A stretch of 64,000 bases of DNA from Hyunsoonleella aquatilis (GTDB lineage Bacteria > Bacteroidota > Bacteroidia > Flavobacteriales > Flavobacteriaceae). Positions 8,383 to 18,590 of the stretch are shown here, in pieces. Every line of letters begins with the position of its first letter. Positions within the stretch are counted from its first letter, which is position 1. The notes below the pieces were generated by a model. It was not told the DNA's origin. It was given only the letters and a program-made list of their open reading frames with translations, and ran no database searches. The stretch covers positions 620,001-684,000 of the forward strand of contig NZ_JACNMF010000002.1 of assembly GCF_014270105.1 (NCBI RefSeq), written 5' to 3'. The position numbers were made by a program, and so were the translations under genes.

Positions 8383-9039
8383 ATGGATCCCAAAGAAATA
8401 ATCTCTAAAACCAAAATCTTCCTAAAACAAACCCTAATGGATGCCGAAGGCGGCCACGATTGGTTCCACACAGAACGGGTGTATAAAAACAGCTTACTTA
8501 TCGCCAAAAAAGAACCTGTAGATATATTTGTAGTGTCCTTAGGGGCCTTATTGCACGACATTGCGGATAGTAAATTCCACGGTGGGGATGAAACTGTAGG
8601 CCCAAAAATGGCTCGAGAATTTTTGTTCAAATTGAATGTGGACTCCAAAATTATTGAGCACGTGGTCAACATCATTGAAAACATTTCATTTAAATCGAGT
8701 CTTGAAGGTAGCAAAACATTCACTTCACCAGAATTAAAAGTAGTTCAAGATGCAGATCGATTGGATGCCATTGGTGCAATTGGGATTGCCCGGTGCTTCA
8801 ACTATGGTGGTTTTAAAAACAGAGCACTATACAACCCGGATATAAAACCCAAACTCCACATGACCAAAGAAGAGTATAAATCTTCTAACGCTCCTACCAT
8901 CAACCATTTTTACGAAAAGCTGTTTCTTCTAAAAGATAAAATGAATACCAAAACGGGTAAACAGCTCGCGGAAAAACGCCATCAATTTATGGAACTTTAC
9001 CTCAAACAATTTGATGACGAATGGAATGGCAACATCTAA
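8383..9039 (+). CDS. HD-domain phosphohydrolase (YpgQ/YedJ-type)
   Basis: A 218-residue protein of the HD superfamily. The metal-binding residues are visible: HDWFHTERVY (N-terminal His), LLHDIADSKFH (the HD doublet near residue 63) and QDADRLDAIGAIGIAR (the C-terminal Asp, near residue 125). The pattern is that of the YpgQ/YedJ family, which hydrolyses nucleoside triphosphates or related phosphoesters using divalent metal. The exact substrate is not assignable. It is the last gene of a closely spaced run starting at the PlsC-like gene. Confidence 0.85.
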   Translation: MDPKEIISKTKIFLKQTLMDAEGGHDWFHTERVYKNSLLIAKKEPVDIFVVSLGALLHDIADSKFHGGDETVGPKMAREFLFKLNVDSKIIEHVVNIIENISFKSSLEGSKTFTSPELKVVQDADRLDAIGAIGIARCFNYGGFKNRALYNPDIKPKLHMTKEEYKSSNAPTINHFYEKLFLLKDKMNTKTGKQLAEKRHQFMELYLKQFDDEWNGNI

Positions 9040-9177
9040 TATTATTCTAAATTACCTTGAAAAACCACTCAATTGATTCTCAGGGGTAATTTAACATACA
9101 AACCCATTAAAATAGTTGTTTTAAAGCTTTTAATTCAGCCGTATTTTTGAAATGTCTAACGTTTAAATCTTTTAGGC

Positions 9178-9315
9178 ATGAAAAAGACGGCAAAAAATTT
9201 GGCAAGTAGTGATAAGGAAATCAACATGGAATACCCTATTTTATATACCATAGCCTTATTTCTAGTTTTACCGGTAATAACTGCGTTGTTATTACTTTGG
9301 TTTAAAGTGATTTAG
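9178..9315 (+). CDS. 45-residue single-pass membrane protein
   Basis: An ORF of 45 codons: a short charged head (MKKTAKNLASSDKEINMEYP) followed by one hydrophobic helix (ILYTIALFLVLPVITALLLLWF) and a Lys-containing end. A second ATG lies at 9226, just before the helix. A perfect palindromic terminator begins 30 bases downstream, which supports an independently transcribed gene. Too short for most gene callers. Function unknown. Confidence 0.55.
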   Translation: MKKTAKNLASSDKEINMEYPILYTIALFLVLPVITALLLLWFKVI

Positions 9316-9344
9316 AAAATAATGTAAATTTTAAGTGTTAATGT

Positions 9345-9380
9345 AAACGGCCTCCATAATTAATTATGGAGGCCGTTTTT
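9345..9380 (+). terminator. terminator with perfect palindromic stem
   Basis: AAACGGCCTCCATAATT (9345-9361) pairs perfectly with AATTATGGAGGCCGTTT (9362-9378), with T residues after it. It ends the small membrane protein transcript. Because it is symmetrical it could also act from the opposite side. Confidence 0.85.
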
Positions 9381-9407
9381 ATTTACAATCCCCAAAATCT
9401 ATTTCAT

Positions 9408-9442
9408 AAAAAAACTGCTTCCTAAAATGAAGCAGTTTTTTT
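9408..9442 (-). terminator. terminator of the superoxide dismutase gene (bidirectional)
   Basis: AAACTGCTTC (9412-9421) and GAAGCAGTTT (9429-9438) form a stem with loop CTAAAAT, flanked by A and T runs on both sides. It lies 24 bp past the stop of the minus-strand sod gene. Confidence 0.85.
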
Positions 9443-9465
9443 CTCTTCTTTGGCAAACGCCCTAA

Positions 9466-10074
9466 TTATTTAGCGTCGGCATAACGTTTTTCAACCTCAT
9501 TCCAGTTGATGACGTTAAAAAAGGCCTTAATGTAATCTGGACGTCTGTTTTGGTAGTTTAAGTAATAAGCGTGCTCCCAAACATCCAATCCTAAAATTGG
9601 AGTACCACCGCAACCTACACCTGGCATTAAAGGGTTGTCTTGGTTTGGTGTTGAGCAAATTTCAATCTTTCCTCCTTTGTGAACACACAACCAAGCCCAA
9701 CCAGAACCGAATCTAGTTGCTGCAGCCTTAGAAAACGCCTCAATAAAACTGTCTTTTGATCCGAAGGTAGCCTCAATGGCATCCTTTAATTCGCCTGAAA
9801 GATAGCCTCTGTCTTCTGGATTCATTACTGTCCAAAATAAGGAGTGGTTGTAAAATCCACCGCCATTATTTCTAACGGCCCCATTGCTCATATCTAAATT
9901 TTCAAGAATATCCTCAATGGACTTTCCCTCCAAATCGGTTCCTGATATCGCGTTATTTAAATTATTGGTATATCCAGCATGATGCTTTGAATGGTGTATC
10001 TCCATCGTTCTTGCGTCCATATGTGGTTCTAAAGCATCATATGCATATCCTAATTTCGGTAATTCGAAAGCCAT
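9466..10074 (-). CDS. sodA: superoxide dismutase, Fe/Mn family (Mn-type residues)
   Basis: A 202-residue protein that converts superoxide to O2 and H2O2. Metal ligands are visible: His in the [12 protein letters not shown] segment, His in [13 protein letters not shown], and Asp and His in [11 protein letters not shown] Gly in the NNGGG segment and Gln in the TPNQDNPL segment are the pattern usual for Mn enzymes rather than Fe enzymes, but cambialistic use is possible. There is no signal peptide, so it is cytosolic. It is monocistronic, with its own terminator and a -7 box upstream. Confidence 0.95.
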   Translation of the reverse strand: MAFELPKLGYAYDALEPHMDARTMEIHHSKHHAGYTNNLNNAISGTDLEGKSIEDILENLDMSNGAVRNNGGGFYNHSLFWTVMNPEDRGYLSGELKDAIEATFGSKDSFIEAFSKAAATRFGSGWAWLCVHKGGKIEICSTPNQDNPLMPGVGCGGTPILGLDVWEHAYYLNYQNRRPDYIKAFFNVINWNEVEKRYADAK

Positions 10075-10111
10075 AATTATTTTGATTTTTTTATTAGTAT
10101 TTATTTTCAGT

Positions 10112-10119
10112 CAAATTTA
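10112..10119 (-). promoter_or_regulatory. -7 box of the sod promoter
   Basis: Read on the minus strand, the bases are TAAATTTG, matching TAnnTTTG, 38 nt before the sod start codon. A second match, also TAAATTTG, lies farther upstream near 10187-10194. Neither has a clear -33 box. Confidence 0.4.
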
Positions 10120-10198
10120 CACATAATAGCAGTCAATAAAAAATAATTAATTGCTATCAGTCCATTGATAGTTTTTATCTTGTATCAAATTTAGTTGC

Positions 10199-13100
10199 AT
10201 GCCAAAAACCGCTCCGTTCACCATATATAATGCTTCAGCAGGAAGTGGCAAAACCTATACACTCGTTAAAGAATATCTTAAAGTCTTATTTGCGTCAGAT
10301 CAACCGCAACCGTACAGGCGCATTTTGGCCATCACCTTTACCAACAAGGCCGTTGCCGAAATGAAAGAACGTATCATCGAAATGCTTAAACAGTTTTCGG
10401 ATGAAAGCATTTTAAAAACTTCTAACAGCATGTTTGCCACCTTATGCGAGGAACTGCAAATACCAGGCGAAGTACTACACCAAAAATCAAAAACACTGCT
10501 TAATAGTATTTTGCATAATTATGCCGCATTTGATATTTCCACCATCGATGGCTTTACGCATAAATTGATCAGGACTTTTGCATTTGATTTGAAACTGCCC
10601 GTAAATTTTGAAGTGGAATTGGACCAGGAATCGCTACTAAATGAAGCCGTGGATAGCTTAATCTCACATGCGGGAACCGATGACGAACTGACCAAAGTAT
10701 TAGTAGATTTTTCCATTGAAAAGGCTGACGACGACAAAAGCTGGGACATTTCACATGACTTGAACAAGATAGCAAAATTACTCCTAAACGAAAATGACAA
10801 ATCTTTTATAGAAGCTCTGAAAGACAAAACCCTAGATGATTTTAAAGCCCTAAAAGCACAATTAAAAACCTCTATTTCGGCAATCGGAAAAACGATAACA
10901 GAAACAGCCCAAAAAACGCTTGCTTTAATTGATGAAGCGGGTCTGGAACACGGTGACTTTTCGGGAGCGTATTTGCCCAAACATTTCCAAAAATTATCCA
11001 AAGGTAATTTCGATGTTGGCTATGAATCCAAATGGCAAGAAGATTTAGCAAATAAAACCCTTTATCCTAAAAGGGTTTCACCTAATATTGCCTCAACAAT
11101 TGAACAGATTCAACCTGAAATTGCTTCCTTTTTCGAAACCACAAAGGAACATGTTTACCAACTGAAGTTTTTAAAGGCAGTTTATAAAAACATCACCCCA
11201 CTTTCTGTTTTAAATGCCATTAACAAAGAACTTTCGGGCATTAAAGAAGAACAGAATAAAATGCTGATTTCTGAATTTAATACCATCATCAGCAAAGAAA
11301 TAAAAGCACAGCCCACACCTTTTATTTATGAGCGTATCGGAGAAAAATTCAAACATTATTTTATTGACGAATTTCAGGATACTTCAGTGATGCAGTGGGA
11401 AAATTTAATCCCGCTTTTAGAGAATGCCCTTTCTGCAGAAGGCGGGAGCGCCCTATTGGTAGGCGACGCCAAGCAGGCCATTTATCGTTGGCGCGGCGGC
11501 AAGGCCGAACAGTTCATAGATTTATTTAATGCTGGCAACCCCTTTCAGGCGGAAAAACAGGTAGAAAACCTGCCATCCAATTATCGAAGCTATCGGGAGG
11601 TAGTCAATTTTAACAATGGCTTTTTTGAGTTTTTGGGGGCTCAAGTATTTCAGGATGAAAAATATGCGTCCCTTTATAAAACTGCGCCACAGGGCATCAC
11701 AAAGAACGGGCAAGGCTTTGTGAGTCTGGCTTTTTTAGATATTGAAAAAGAAGACGATAGGGATGAATTTTTTCCGGACCAAGTATTATGCACCATAAAC
11801 TCCTGTCTTGAAAATGGATTTAAGCTGAAGGATATTTGCGTGCTGACCCGAAAGAAAAAAGAGGGTGTAGCCGTGGCCAGTTATTTAAGCGGGCACCACA
11901 TCCCCGTTGTGTCCTCGGAAACTTTATTAATTGACAATTCCTCAGAAGTTAGATTTGTTAACGACGTTTTGACACTTTTGATGCAACCAAAAAATAACGA
12001 AGTCAAGGTTAATATGCTCAATTACCTGACCTTACTTTTTAATATTGAAGACAAACATGCGTTTTTCAAAACCCATATTGACCGGTCTTTGTCCGATTTG
12101 TTCAGAAAACTGGAAGCCTTCAACATTATTGTCAATCCAATTAAATTATTACAACTGCCTCTTTATGATTTGGCCGAAACCATCGTAAGAACGTTTAAAT
12201 TAGCTGAAACTTCAAACGCATATATTCAATTTTATTTGGATATAGTTTTGGAGTTTTCGCAGAAGAAGGGTGCAGATATTTCCTCATTTCTGGAGTATTT
12301 CAATCAGAAAAAAGAAAACCTTAGTATCATTGCGCCACAAGGGCAAAATGCGGTTCAGATAATGACTATCCATAAATCTAAGGGTCTAGAATTTCCTGTG
12401 GTGATATTCCCATATGCTGATTTGGATATTTACAGGGAAATTGAGCCAAAAGAGTGGATTGCCCTAGAAAAGGAGGAATATCAAGGTTTTTCGCATACAC
12501 TTTTGAACTATTCTAAGGCCTTTGAACATTTTGGAGAACAAGGCAAATCTATTTTCAAAAGACATCAATCGGAATTGGAACTGGACAACATCAATTTATT
12601 ATATGTGGCACTTACCCGTGCTGTGGGTCAATTGCATGTGATTTCTTCAAAAGACATTTCTTCAAAAGGAGAAGCAAATACCAGAAAATATTCTGGGTTG
12701 CTGATTTCATATTTACAACATTTGGGAATCTGGAACGATTCACAGTTAATTTACATCTTTGGAAACACCAATGAGGTAATTAGTAATGATGATGAAATTT
12801 CATCAGAAACCCAAATCCTTGAGGAATTTATCTCCACAGACAAGTCAATGCACAACATTAAAGTGGTCACCAAATCGGGCAATTTATGGGATACTCAACA
12901 GCAGGCCGCTATTGAACGTGGTAATCTTGTACACGATATTTTGGCGCAAATAAAGACCAAACTCGATATTGATTTCGTTATTACCGATTTTAAAAATTCG
13001 GCTACAATAACTGATGACCAAGCCAAGAGCCTAGTCACGATAATTACCCAAATTGTGGAACATCCGCTTCTTCAGTCATATTATCAGCATGATCTTACAA

Positions 13101-13333
13101 TATATAATGAACGTGACATTATTTCAAAAGAGGGCATCGTATTAAGGCCAGATAGGATTGTTATTAACGAAGATAACGAAGCCGTTATTATTGACTATAA
13201 AACTGGGGCTGAAAACAAACATCATAAACAACAATTACAACTTTATAAAGATGCACTTGAAGCCATGAGTTTTAAGGTTCATAAGTGTATTTTGGTATTC
13301 ATTAATGAAAATATTTCGGTCAAATCTTTCTAA
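10199..13333 (+). CDS. addA: AddA/RecB-like helicase-nuclease
   Basis: A 1044-residue UvrD/Rep-superfamily helicase with a C-terminal PD-(D/E)XK nuclease, the AddA type of subunit in recombinational repair of double-strand ends. Motif I is NASAGSGKTYTLV (residues about 11-23). Motif II is DEFQDTS (about 389-395). GDAKQAIYRWRGG is motif III. IMTIHKSKGLEFPVVIFP and LLYVALTRAVGQLHV are motifs V and VI. The nuclease core is LRPDRIV...AVIIDYKTG (about 982-1005). It starts at the ATG at 10199. Its presumed partner AddB lies 1.6 kb downstream on the same strand, with an OmpA gene between them. Confidence 0.88.
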   Translation: MPKTAPFTIYNASAGSGKTYTLVKEYLKVLFASDQPQPYRRILAITFTNKAVAEMKERIIEMLKQFSDESILKTSNSMFATLCEELQIPGEVLHQKSKTLLNSILHNYAAFDISTIDGFTHKLIRTFAFDLKLPVNFEVELDQESLLNEAVDSLISHAGTDDELTKVLVDFSIEKADDDKSWDISHDLNKIAKLLLNENDKSFIEALKDKTLDDFKALKAQLKTSISAIGKTITETAQKTLALIDEAGLEHGDFSGAYLPKHFQKLSKGNFDVGYESKWQEDLANKTLYPKRVSPNIASTIEQIQPEIASFFETTKEHVYQLKFLKAVYKNITPLSVLNAINKELSGIKEEQNKMLISEFNTIISKEIKAQPTPFIYERIGEKFKHYFIDEFQDTSVMQWENLIPLLENALSAEGGSALLVGDAKQAIYRWRGGKAEQFIDLFNAGNPFQAEKQVENLPSNYRSYREVVNFNNGFFEFLGAQVFQDEKYASLYKTAPQGITKNGQGFVSLAFLDIEKEDDRDEFFPDQVLCTINSCLENGFKLKDICVLTRKKKEGVAVASYLSGHHIPVVSSETLLIDNSSEVRFVNDVLTLLMQPKNNEVKVNMLNYLTLLFNIEDKHAFFKTHIDRSLSDLFRKLEAFNIIVNPIKLLQLPLYDLAETIVRTFKLAETSNAYIQFYLDIVLEFSQKKGADISSFLEYFNQKKENLSIIAPQGQNAVQIMTIHKSKGLEFPVVIFPYADLDIYREIEPKEWIALEKEEYQGFSHTLLNYSKAFEHFGEQGKSIFKRHQSELELDNINLLYVALTRAVGQLHVISSKDISSKGEANTRKYSGLLISYLQHLGIWNDSQLIYIFGNTNEVISNDDEISSETQILEEFISTDKSMHNIKVVTKSGNLWDTQQQAAIERGNLVHDILAQIKTKLDIDFVITDFKNSATITDDQAKSLVTIITQIVEHPLLQSYYQHDLTIYNERDIISKEGIVLRPDRIVINEDNEAVIIDYKTGAENKHHKQQLQLYKDALEAMSFKVHKCILVFINENISVKSF

Positions 13334-13441
13334 CGTTGCGCAGAGAAAACTCCCAATTCAATACTCAGAAGACATATTATCTAAAATCATTCTGAAATAC
13401 CCGGTAATAAAGGTAGTCTGCAATTTTTTTATATATTTGTC

Positions 13442-13472
13442 TTTGTTAATAAAATTTAACAACTTACTTTTG
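13442..13472 (+). promoter_or_regulatory. promoter of the OmpA-family gene
   Basis: TTTG at 13442-13445 and TACTTTTG at 13465-13472 match the -33 and -7 boxes of Bacteroidota promoters, with 19 bases between them. The predicted start site lies about 28 nt before the ATG at 13508. Another TAnnTTTG (TATATTTG, 13432-13439) lies just upstream without a -33 box. Confidence 0.6.
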
Positions 13473-13507
13473 TTCACAATTAACACTTAAAAATTAAACT
13501 TTTGAAT

Positions 13508-14908
13508 ATGAAAAATCTTAGCCGATTATTGTTCGCTATGTTGTTTGTACTTAGTTATAGCAACATAAATGCGCAAGACAAAAACAACCCATGGCAAATC
13601 TCTATCGGGGTAAATGCAGTTGATGCGTATCCATCTGGAGATGGCGTGGTAGGTCAATCTCAGTTTGGCGAAACCATCTTTGATGAATTCGTAAACGCTG
13701 AAGACCACTGGAATATTTTGCCTTCCCTATCTACTATTTCTGTTTCTAAGTATGTAGGAGATGGATTCTCTTTTGGAGTTACCGGATCTTTAAACAAAAT
13801 TGATAAGTGGGGTGACGTTCCTGGATCTAACCCTGAAGTAGCAAGAAGCGTAGACGACTTTGCATACTACGGTCTTGATGGTACTATTAAATATGGTATC
13901 GGAGAGGCTTTGGATTGGAATACTGTAGATCCTTTCGTAGGCGTTGGTGGTGGTTACACTTGGATAGATGATATTGGTGCCGGAACCTTGAATGGTACTT
14001 TAGGTGTGAACTTCTGGTTTAATGAAAATATTGGTTTAACCCTTCAAACGGCTTACAAGCATGCATTTGAAGATTATTTACAGACACACTTCCAGCACTC
14101 TGCTGGGCTTTCTATCAAATTCGGTGGAACTGACACTGACGGAGACGGTATTTATGACAAAGACGATGCTTGTCCAGATGTTGCTGGCTCGCCTGCTTTC
14201 AATGGCTGTCCTGATACTGATGGTGATGGTATTGAAGATAGCAAAGATGACTGTCCTAACGAGGCTGGTCCAGCAGAATTCAATGGTTGTCCTGATGGTG
14301 ACGGTGATGGTGTTGTTGACAAAGACGATAACTGTCCTACTGTAGCTGGTTTAAAAGCTTTAGCTGGATGTCCAGATGCTGACGGTGACGGTGTTACTGA
14401 TGCTGACGACAAGTGTCCTAACGAAGCTGGCCCTGCTGCAAACAAAGGATGCCCATGGCCAGATAAAGATGGTGACGGTGTTCTTGACAAAGATGACAAG
14501 TGTCCAGACGTTAAAGGTACTGTAGCTAACAACGGTTGTCCTGAAGTATCTGCCGAAGTTCAAAAAACCTTGAATGAGTATGCTAAAACTATCTTGTTCG
14601 ATACTGGTAGATCTACTATCAAATCTCAGTCAGAAGAAGTGTTAGGTGATATCATCGCTATCCTTAAGGAATACCCAACTGCCAAATTTACGGTTGAAGG
14701 TCATACTGATAGTGTAGGTAGCGAAAAGCTTAACCAAAGATTATCTGATTCTAGAGCTAATGCTGTTAAGGATTACCTAGTTAAGAAAGGTATCGATGCC
14801 TTTAGATTATCTGCTCTTGGTTATGGTGAATCTAAACCAATTGACTCTAACAAAACTAGAGCTGGTAGAGCTAACAACAGACGTGTAGAAATCAACTTAG
14901 CCAAGTAA
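13508..14908 (+). CDS. OmpA-family outer membrane protein with thrombospondin type-3 repeats
   Basis: A 466-residue protein. It has a signal peptide (residues 1-22, ending NINAQ), then a beta-barrel-like N-terminal domain of about 180 residues. This is followed by five TSP3-type calcium-binding repeats ([32 protein letters not shown] and so on, residues about 210-335, each with a Cys). The C-terminal OmpA domain ([52 protein letters not shown]) anchors to peptidoglycan. A TTG two codons upstream is not needed. The gene has its own promoter and terminator although it sits between addA and addB. Codon use favours GCT, GGT and AAC as in a highly expressed gene. Confidence 0.92.
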   Translation: MKNLSRLLFAMLFVLSYSNINAQDKNNPWQISIGVNAVDAYPSGDGVVGQSQFGETIFDEFVNAEDHWNILPSLSTISVSKYVGDGFSFGVTGSLNKIDKWGDVPGSNPEVARSVDDFAYYGLDGTIKYGIGEALDWNTVDPFVGVGGGYTWIDDIGAGTLNGTLGVNFWFNENIGLTLQTAYKHAFEDYLQTHFQHSAGLSIKFGGTDTDGDGIYDKDDACPDVAGSPAFNGCPDTDGDGIEDSKDDCPNEAGPAEFNGCPDGDGDGVVDKDDNCPTVAGLKALAGCPDADGDGVTDADDKCPNEAGPAANKGCPWPDKDGDGVLDKDDKCPDVKGTVANNGCPEVSAEVQKTLNEYAKTILFDTGRSTIKSQSEEVLGDIIAILKEYPTAKFTVEGHTDSVGSEKLNQRLSDSRANAVKDYLVKKGIDAFRLSALGYGESKPIDSNKTRAGRANNRRVEINLAK

Positions 14909-14937
14909 GCAAAGTCGATTTTAAAAATAATAAGTTT

Positions 14938-14971
14938 AAAAAACGCTTCGGTTATCCCGAAGCGTTTTTTA
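14938..14971 (+). terminator. terminator of the OmpA-family gene
   Basis: ACGCTTCGG (14943-14951), loop TTATC, then CCGAAGCGT (14957-14965), flanked by A residues before and T residues after. It ends 11 bp before the addB start. Confidence 0.9.
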
Positions 14972-14981
14972 TTTTTATGCT

Positions 14982-17735
14982 ATGGCTTCCTTTATCACCG
15001 ATGTTTTACTTGACCTAAAAAAATACAACACTTCGCTCTCAGCGCTCACCTTTATTCTACCCAGTAAACGCGCTGGTATTTTCTTAAAGCATCAAATCTC
15101 ATATATTGAAAATGAAACCATATTTGCACCAGAGATACTCAGTATTGAGGAGTTTGTCCAAGAATTGTCTCATCTTAAACTATTAACAAATGCCGAACTC
15201 CTATTTGAGTTTTACAATTCATATTTGGGCCTTACCAAAAAAGAGCATGCAGAGGATTTTCAATCCTTTTCAAAATGGGGACAAATCCTATTACAGGATT
15301 TTAATGAAATAGACCGGTATCTTATCCCTCAGGAGCACATTTTCAATTATTTAAGTGCTATTCAGGATTTAAAACATTGGTCATTAGAAGAACAGCAAAC
15401 CGAGTTCGTTAAAAATTATTTGGCATTTTGGAACAAGATTTTTGGCTATTACACGCACTTTACCGAAAACCTCATCCATAAAAAAGCTGGATATCAAGGC
15501 TTAATATACAGAGAAGCTGTTGATAATTTGGAAGTCTATATTGAAACCAACCCCAAAAAACAGCATGTGTTCTTGGGTTTTAATGCTCTTAACACTTCTG
15601 AAGAAACCATTATTCAAGAACTGCTTCAGAGTGATCTGGCAAAAATTTATTGGGATGTTGACGACGTATTTATGGCGCACGGGTTTCATGATGCTGGGCT
15701 ATTCATGCGCCAGCACAAAAGAAAATGGACTTATTTTAAACAAAACCCATTTAAATGGATTTCAGATAATTATTCCGAAGAAAAAACCATATCCATTTTC
15801 GGCATCCCAAAACACATTGGTCAAGCAAAATATATCGGTTCCATTTTAAAGGATTTGCAAAATAAAAACCACACTTTGGAAAGCACGGCGGTGGTGTTGG
15901 GAGATGAAAATCTATTAATTCCTGTTTTGAATTCCCTACCAACAACCGCTGGTGCCTTAAACATTACTATGGGTTTCCCACTAAAATCCATTCCTTTGGC
16001 TTCACTTTTTGAAGCACTTTTCAATTTACACAAAACAACATCAAAATCTTTTTACTTTAAAGATGTTATCAATATCATTTCACACCAATTCATAAGGCCG
16101 TTGTTGCATCACGAGAACACGGACTATGCCTCAAAGGGTATTGATACCATTAATAATAACAACATTATCCATTTGAATATTGAACGACTTAAGGCACTTT
16201 TCAAAGGAAGTGTCGAAGTTTTGGATTTACTATTTTCGGGTTGGTCAATTTCCGTAAATGCAGCTTTGAGAAAATGTACTAAACTTATTTTCGTCATAAA
16301 AGATCATCTGGATGAAGACAAAGCATCAAATCTTCTTGCTTTGGAATACCTTTTCCGCTTCAACAAGCTGTTTAACGAACTCATCAGGCTGAACCAAAGC
16401 CATGAACATATAAAAGATATTTCTACTTTGCACGACCTTTACAAGGAACTCCTCAACTCAGAGACTTTGGATTTTCAAGGCGAACCTCTTCAAGGCCTAC
16501 AGATTATGGGAATGTTGGAATCTCGTGTACTGGATTTTGAAACCGTTATAATTTCTTCGGTTAACGAGGGTATCCTGCCCGCAGGAAAAAGCCAAAATTC
16601 CTTCATTCCGTTTGATGTTAAATTAGAAAATAACTTGCCGACATATAAGGAAAAGGATGCGGTTTATACGTATCACTTTTACCACCTGATACAACGGGCA
16701 AAAAATGTTTTCATACTATACAACACCGAAGCGGATGTTTTAATCGGGGGTGAAAAAAGCCGTTTTATTACCCAGCTTGAGCTGGAAGGAATTCATAAAA
16801 TTAACCACCAAATTATTGTGCCCAAAGTACCTGTTGTCGAGAACTCGCCCATTATAGTTAAAAAAACAGACCGTTTGATGCAGGATGTTTTTGAGGTTGC
16901 CCAAAAAGGATTTTCTCCATCTTCTCTAACTAGTTACATCAGAAACCCTATTGATTTCTACTATCAAAAAATCTTGAAAATCCGCGAATATGATGACGTA
17001 GAAGAAACCGTAGCAGCCAATACTTTGGGAACCGTTGTACACAATACGCTCGAGGATTTGTACAACCCATATATTGACCAATTCCTAACGGAAGACAGCG
17101 TTAAAAATATGAAACCGAAAATAGAGGAACGGGTAACATTTCACTTTAAAAATGAATATAAGGAAGGGGATATTTCAAAAGGAAAAAACCTCATCGTATT
17201 TGAAATCGCCAAACGCTATGTGTTGAATTTTTTGAACAGCGAAATTGAGGATTTAAAGCAAGGAAATCGCATTAAAATTTTTGAAATTGAAGCTAACAAC
17301 GAGGTTTTTATTTCTATAGATGGCATCGCTTCGCCTGTAAAAATCAAGGGTAAAGTTGATAGGGTGGACGAATACAACGGCTCTATACGCATTATAGATT
17401 ACAAGACCGGAAATGTACAGCAAAACCAAGTAGAAGTTGTAAATTGGGACGAGATTACCACAGACTACAAAAAATACAGCAAGAGCTTTCAAGTACTTAC
17501 CTATGCCTATATGATGTACAAATCTAACGCCATTAACCTTCCAATTGAAGCTGGCATTATTTCATTTAAAAATCTAAATTCAGGATTTCTAAAGTTCGCC
17601 AAAAAGGAAAGTGCTAGAGGCAAAAAGGACCCATTAATAACTGAAGACACCATGAAGTCTTTTGAAATAGAACTGAAAGGACTTATTTCAGAAATTTGCA
17701 ATCCGCAGGTTGATTTTATCGAAAAAGAAGTTTAA
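14982..17735 (+). CDS. addB: AddB-like PD-(D/E)XK nuclease subunit
   Basis: A 917-residue protein with AddB character. The N-terminus (SALTFILPSKRAGIFLKHQI) resembles the inactivated helicase domain. A middle segment (QIMGMLESRVLDFETVIISSVNEGILP) matches helicase motif regions. The C-terminal nuclease core is IKGKVDRVDEYNGSIRIIDYKTGN (residues about 788-812). The Cys residues that build the Fe-S staple in Bacillus AddB are not in the expected place; the segment SLTSYIRNPIDFYYQKIL has no Cys. It should form a heterodimer with AddA for end resection. The stop is 2 bp before the following hydrolase start, which implies translational coupling. Confidence 0.85.
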   Translation: MASFITDVLLDLKKYNTSLSALTFILPSKRAGIFLKHQISYIENETIFAPEILSIEEFVQELSHLKLLTNAELLFEFYNSYLGLTKKEHAEDFQSFSKWGQILLQDFNEIDRYLIPQEHIFNYLSAIQDLKHWSLEEQQTEFVKNYLAFWNKIFGYYTHFTENLIHKKAGYQGLIYREAVDNLEVYIETNPKKQHVFLGFNALNTSEETIIQELLQSDLAKIYWDVDDVFMAHGFHDAGLFMRQHKRKWTYFKQNPFKWISDNYSEEKTISIFGIPKHIGQAKYIGSILKDLQNKNHTLESTAVVLGDENLLIPVLNSLPTTAGALNITMGFPLKSIPLASLFEALFNLHKTTSKSFYFKDVINIISHQFIRPLLHHENTDYASKGIDTINNNNIIHLNIERLKALFKGSVEVLDLLFSGWSISVNAALRKCTKLIFVIKDHLDEDKASNLLALEYLFRFNKLFNELIRLNQSHEHIKDISTLHDLYKELLNSETLDFQGEPLQGLQIMGMLESRVLDFETVIISSVNEGILPAGKSQNSFIPFDVKLENNLPTYKEKDAVYTYHFYHLIQRAKNVFILYNTEADVLIGGEKSRFITQLELEGIHKINHQIIVPKVPVVENSPIIVKKTDRLMQDVFEVAQKGFSPSSLTSYIRNPIDFYYQKILKIREYDDVEETVAANTLGTVVHNTLEDLYNPYIDQFLTEDSVKNMKPKIEERVTFHFKNEYKEGDISKGKNLIVFEIAKRYVLNFLNSEIEDLKQGNRIKIFEIEANNEVFISIDGIASPVKIKGKVDRVDEYNGSIRIIDYKTGNVQQNQVEVVNWDEITTDYKKYSKSFQVLTYAYMMYKSNAINLPIEAGIISFKNLNSGFLKFAKKESARGKKDPLITEDTMKSFEIELKGLISEICNPQVDFIEKEV

Positions 17736-17737
17736 TT

Positions 17738-18577
17738 ATGACCATCACAAAAAACATCAGTCTTAAAGGAAAGCACCAAAAGCGTATTTTAACCGATGTC
17801 TTTTTTAACGACAATCAAAAACCAAAACCAGTCCTCATTTTTTGTCATGGCTATAAAGGTTTTAAAGACTGGGGAGCTTGGGATTTGATGGCGAAAGCCT
17901 TTGCCCAATTGGGATTCTTCTTTGTTAAATTTAATTTTTCGCATAATGGTGGTACGTTGGAGCAACCCGTTGATTTCCCAGATTTGGAAGCATTTGGAAA
18001 CAACAATTACACAAAAGAATTGGACGATTTGACATCAGTGATCGATTGGATTTCTGAAAACAAGATATATTCCGAAGAAATTGACGGCAACAACATTAAT
18101 TTAATCGGCCATAGCAGGGGCGGTGGTATCGTTACTATTAAAGCCAAGGAAGATAACAGAATTTCCAAAGTAATCAGTTTGGCAGGAGTAAGTGATTACG
18201 GCAGTAGGTATCCGATGAATACGGATATTGCCCAATGGAAAAAGGATGGCGTAGTTTATGTGGTAAACGGGCGAACAAAGCAACAAATGCCACATTACTA
18301 TCAGTTCTATGAGGATTTTATTAATAATGAAGAACATTTAACAATTGAACGCGCCGTCTCCAATCTTAAAATCCCATATCTTATTATCCATGGGGATAAG
18401 GATACCAGTGTTTCAATAGATGAAGCCTATAATTTACGCAAATGGAACCCCAACAGTCAATTAGAGATCATAAAAGGTGCTGACCACGTTTTTAATACCA
18501 AACATCCATGGAAGCAGGGTAGCATTTCGGAAGAATTAGACAAGGTCGTTCATATAATCAAAGACTTTATCAGTTAA
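17738..18577 (+). CDS. alpha/beta-hydrolase (dienelactone-hydrolase-like)
   Basis: A 279-residue alpha/beta-hydrolase. The nucleophile elbow GHSRGGG carries the Ser (near residue 125). The acid is probably the Asp in IIHGDKDTSV (near 218), and the His lies in KGADHVFNTKHPW (near 250). The oxyanion region is FCHGYKGFKDWG. No signal peptide. The substrate is unknown. It begins 2 bp after addB, so it is co-transcribed with it, but a functional tie is not evident. Confidence 0.85.
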   Translation: MTITKNISLKGKHQKRILTDVFFNDNQKPKPVLIFCHGYKGFKDWGAWDLMAKAFAQLGFFFVKFNFSHNGGTLEQPVDFPDLEAFGNNNYTKELDDLTSVIDWISENKIYSEEIDGNNINLIGHSRGGGIVTIKAKEDNRISKVISLAGVSDYGSRYPMNTDIAQWKKDGVVYVVNGRTKQQMPHYYQFYEDFINNEEHLTIERAVSNLKIPYLIIHGDKDTSVSIDEAYNLRKWNPNSQLEIIKGADHVFNTKHPWKQGSISEELDKVVHIIKDFIS

Positions 18578-18590
18578 TACCATAAATATT

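Noticed and set aside
10519-11001. 160-codon minus-strand ORF inside addA
   Set aside because: Ser-rich shadow frame. addA has full helicase motifs in the opposite strand.
14152-14532. 126-codon minus-strand ORF and apparent DNA repeat array in the OmpA gene
   Set aside because: The repetition comes from TSP3 protein repeats of the real plus-strand gene. Unit lengths and spacers do not fit a CRISPR or satellite array.
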